From contig VFFE01007257.1 of NCBI GenBank assembly GCA_008921705.1, forward strand, positions 2,447,903-2,511,902: a stretch of 64,000 bases of DNA, in the 5' to 3' direction. The position numbers were made by a program, and so were the translations under genes. Of this stretch, positions 61,501-64,000 are shown one piece after another. How positions within the stretch are numbered: position 1 is the stretch's first letter; each line of letters begins with the position of its first letter. The DNA is from Burhinus oedicnemus (Eukaryota; Chordata; Aves; Charadriiformes; Burhinidae). The notes below the pieces were generated by a model. It was not told the origin of the DNA. It worked only from the letters and a program-made list of their open reading frames with translations, and did not search any database.

Positions 61501-64000
61501 AGATGCACAGGCACCTTTTTTTCAAGACTCCCATTTACCTAAAGGAGGATGGAGAAGTGCCTGCGCTAGCTCTTTACAAGGTACGGCAGACATCTGCTTA
61601 GGTTTGGTTTCTGTTTGTGGACCTTGTGGCCAGACCCGTTTCCCAACATTTCGTCTGTTTGACCTCTTTCAGAGCTTTTTTATACACTCCCTAATGCTCT
61701 ACAACACAGAAGCAAACGAATAGTGGAAGTGGGATCTCATTTCCTGGTTGTACTACAAAGATGAGTTTGTTGTTTATGCTAGATAAATTCATATCATAAA
61801 ATGTGAACTTATCCATGGAAGTTTTGCTTACCTTGGTTTTTGGAACTAGGCTTAATTAGACTGAGTTTGGACTCAGATACAAGCTCAATACACAGTATAA
61901 GGTTTCCAGGGAGAACAATTCCTAGAAGGTCTGTACTGTGTTTTACTGTAGCTGCTCTACACATAATCCCTTGTCCAAATGGAAGGTCAAAATATTTTAC
62001 TCCACTGGGTTGGTCAAAGTGAAATGTTCTAAATAAAAAGAGACAGAGAAATAAAAAACTAATAATACCAGATCAATGAACAGTAGTAGTCTAAATGGCT
62101 TGACACTAGTCACTATTGATGTGTGGGATATAGTAAGTCAAGAATATTAAATGTCATACTGCCCAGCAATGACCAGCACTAGTCTGGTCATAACAATAAA
62201 ATACCAGAATAAATCCAGGCCAGTTGGGGTTTGAAACAAAAGAAAGTAGGCATTTGTTTCACTTGCTTGGCAGTAGATTATTGAAATGCCTTACACTGTC
62301 ATTGTTAGACAGAGGACTTACATCTGTAGCTGATGCAGCAGAAGAACAAGGAAACAGGGACTATGGTGGGGCCTTGTATATCCTTGCAGAAAGATGAATT
62401 TTGGACTTGCTACAAAGCCAGCCTCAAAGAAAGGGTGATCACCTACAGCTCCTGGGAGTACACTGAGGGAGTATAAAGAAAAGGGACAGACCATGTCCAT
62501 TAACTCCAATTAATGTAATAAACCTCCCCTGAATTTTGTTCAATTTTAAGTCAAGTGTGTATTATTTTCCCTTACCAGTTTTTCCTTCAAGCCATTAGAA
62601 GGAGTCTGTATCTTTCTTTCCCCACAAATGGAGATTCTACACAAATGTGGTCCCACAGCAGGAAACTATACAATATAGTATAAAAGAACCTTTTATCAAA
62701 CTTAAAAGGATTAATGCATTTCTTTCAGCAAAAGCTCTGCATGTCTCCCAACTCAAGCAGTTTATAAAAGGACAAGGATTTTTGTTTAAAATGCATGTAA
62801 AGCCCAATTATCCAACATGAAATCTCAAGCTGTTTGTTTGGGATCAAAATTGAACGAGGGAGAAGTAGCCTTCTCAGTAACGTGTGCTGGAATGTCGGTG
62901 CATGTTTTTTGTGGACAAGGAAGACACCAGGAAAAGAGAACGATTTCAGTGTTTAACATCTCAAGCTAGCACTGTTTTCAGCTTTTGGGTCAGGGTAGCT
63001 TAACTGCAACAACACACCATGTCCAACAGAGCCTGTCATGATTTCAATTTTCATAATGAAAGATGTGAACAGTTCTTTTTAGAAAATCTTCTACCAGACA
63101 TTTTTTGCTGTGCTTTTTAGAGCAGTAAAATGAAAATTAGTATTGATTTCTTGTCATTGTTATGGAACCGCAACCCACAAAAGCATCAGGTACTACAATG
63201 GTGGACATGGCAGAGCTGAATGGCTAGACATTCAAGCTCTAACAAATCCTGTTATGATGGTTTTAGAAGTTACTTCCGCAGCTGCCCTCTCCGCTCCTCT
63301 GCCAGTTTACCACTCCCACAACAGAAGGAAATGTATGCCCAGCCTTCAGCCATTATAATGCAGAGCCTGACATCTTAGCATAAATCCACCTTTACAGCTG
63401 TACAAATGAAGTGTCTGACTCAGGAGCTTTGGTGATGGTTTAACACTAGTGTTTACTTCACCCTTCCATACTGAAGGTGCCCCCGATAGCAGAAGCAAAT
63501 ATATACTTTCTCCTCAGAAAGTAGACCCAGATCATTATGCTATCTTAAACTGCCAGTGAAGGTAATATTCTGAATAACACATTGACGTTTTTTTAACTTG
63601 GCTCTTAATAAAATTGAGGATTATATCACAATTACATTAGAGAATTATATGGATAAAGAACTGTAACCAGAGAGTTAAAATCTTGCATTGACATTGAATC
63701 TAAAATTAAAAACAAACAAGAAAAATTGTAGCCTGAACAGACTCCGACATAATTTGGAATTTCAATGCATTACTTTGCTGTTAATCAAAGTCTCCTTTCT
63801 TTTAACCTTAACTGTTTGAATATCTCTCCTGGCTGAATGTCAATATGAGGCAACAGTGAAGGTCAATGAGAGCGTCTTGCCGATCACACCGTGTCCTTTA
63901 TCAACATGTTGTACTTGTTGGGAGTAAGGCAAATGAAACACAAAGCGACATCAGCAGAACTTACATTCTTGAAATCGCAAGGGTTTTTTTATATATTTCC
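55520..64000. other. Non-coding stretch, no gene seen
   Basis: Long AT-rich unique sequence. It holds an A15 run at 55698-55712 and many short A/T runs. The frames (60-93 codons, for example 58822-59103) have no domain or exon-like borders that I can defend. The words GTGAAATTCTGGCC at about 59222 recall the foldback repeats at 33.6 and 53.4 kb, but no second arm is clear. Confidence 0.5.

Noticed and set aside
1..64000. CRISPR arrays, operons, bacterial promoters, prophage or integron structure
   Set aside because: No direct-repeat/spacer pattern, no gene packing and no ribosome-binding-site-led frames. The content is clearly vertebrate.

Overview
The window reads as vertebrate, most likely avian, non-coding DNA. 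The evidence is several 5'-truncated CR1 LINEs ending in the 8-bp ATTCTATG-type tail, a long LTR of a type I recognise from bird genomes, a very old L2-like reverse-transcriptase remnant, and a diffuse AT-rich background with no bacterial-style gene packing. I found no protein-coding gene I can defend: every long open frame is either part of a transposable element or a chance frame without recognisable domains, splice structure or codon signal.

Layout: positions 1 to about 37 kb are mostly single-copy, AT-rich, intergenic or intronic sequence. Within it are a few faint tRNA-like SINE remnants (about 6.75, 12.6 and, further on, 55.4 kb), several stretches rich in homeodomain, forkhead or E-box motifs that could be conserved regulatory elements (9.2, 19.5-20.2, 28.2 and 34.1 kb), and one GC-rich island at 21.4-21.9 kb. 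From 37.3 to 40.0 kb three LINE relics lie close together: an L2-like RT fragment (+), an old CR1 (-) and a middle-aged CR1 (+). From 46.0 to 52.3 kb the window is transposon-rich: a foldback element, a CR1 carrying an in-frame internal duplication, a solo-type LTR on the minus strand with an internal tandem-repeat block, and another CR1 on the minus strand. A 20-base assembly gap inside poly-T lies at 54.84 kb. The last 8 kb shows nothing I can name.

No genes act together here. The items most worth a second look are the CR1 with a 132-bp in-frame duplication (47869-48131), the homeodomain/forkhead motif cluster at 19.5-20.2 kb, the reading-frame-preserving L2-like relic at 37.3 kb, and the foldback repeats at 46.0, 33.6 and 53.4 kb. 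I see no convincing previously undescribed biological system. Family names for repeats are from memory of consensus features and were not checked against a library.
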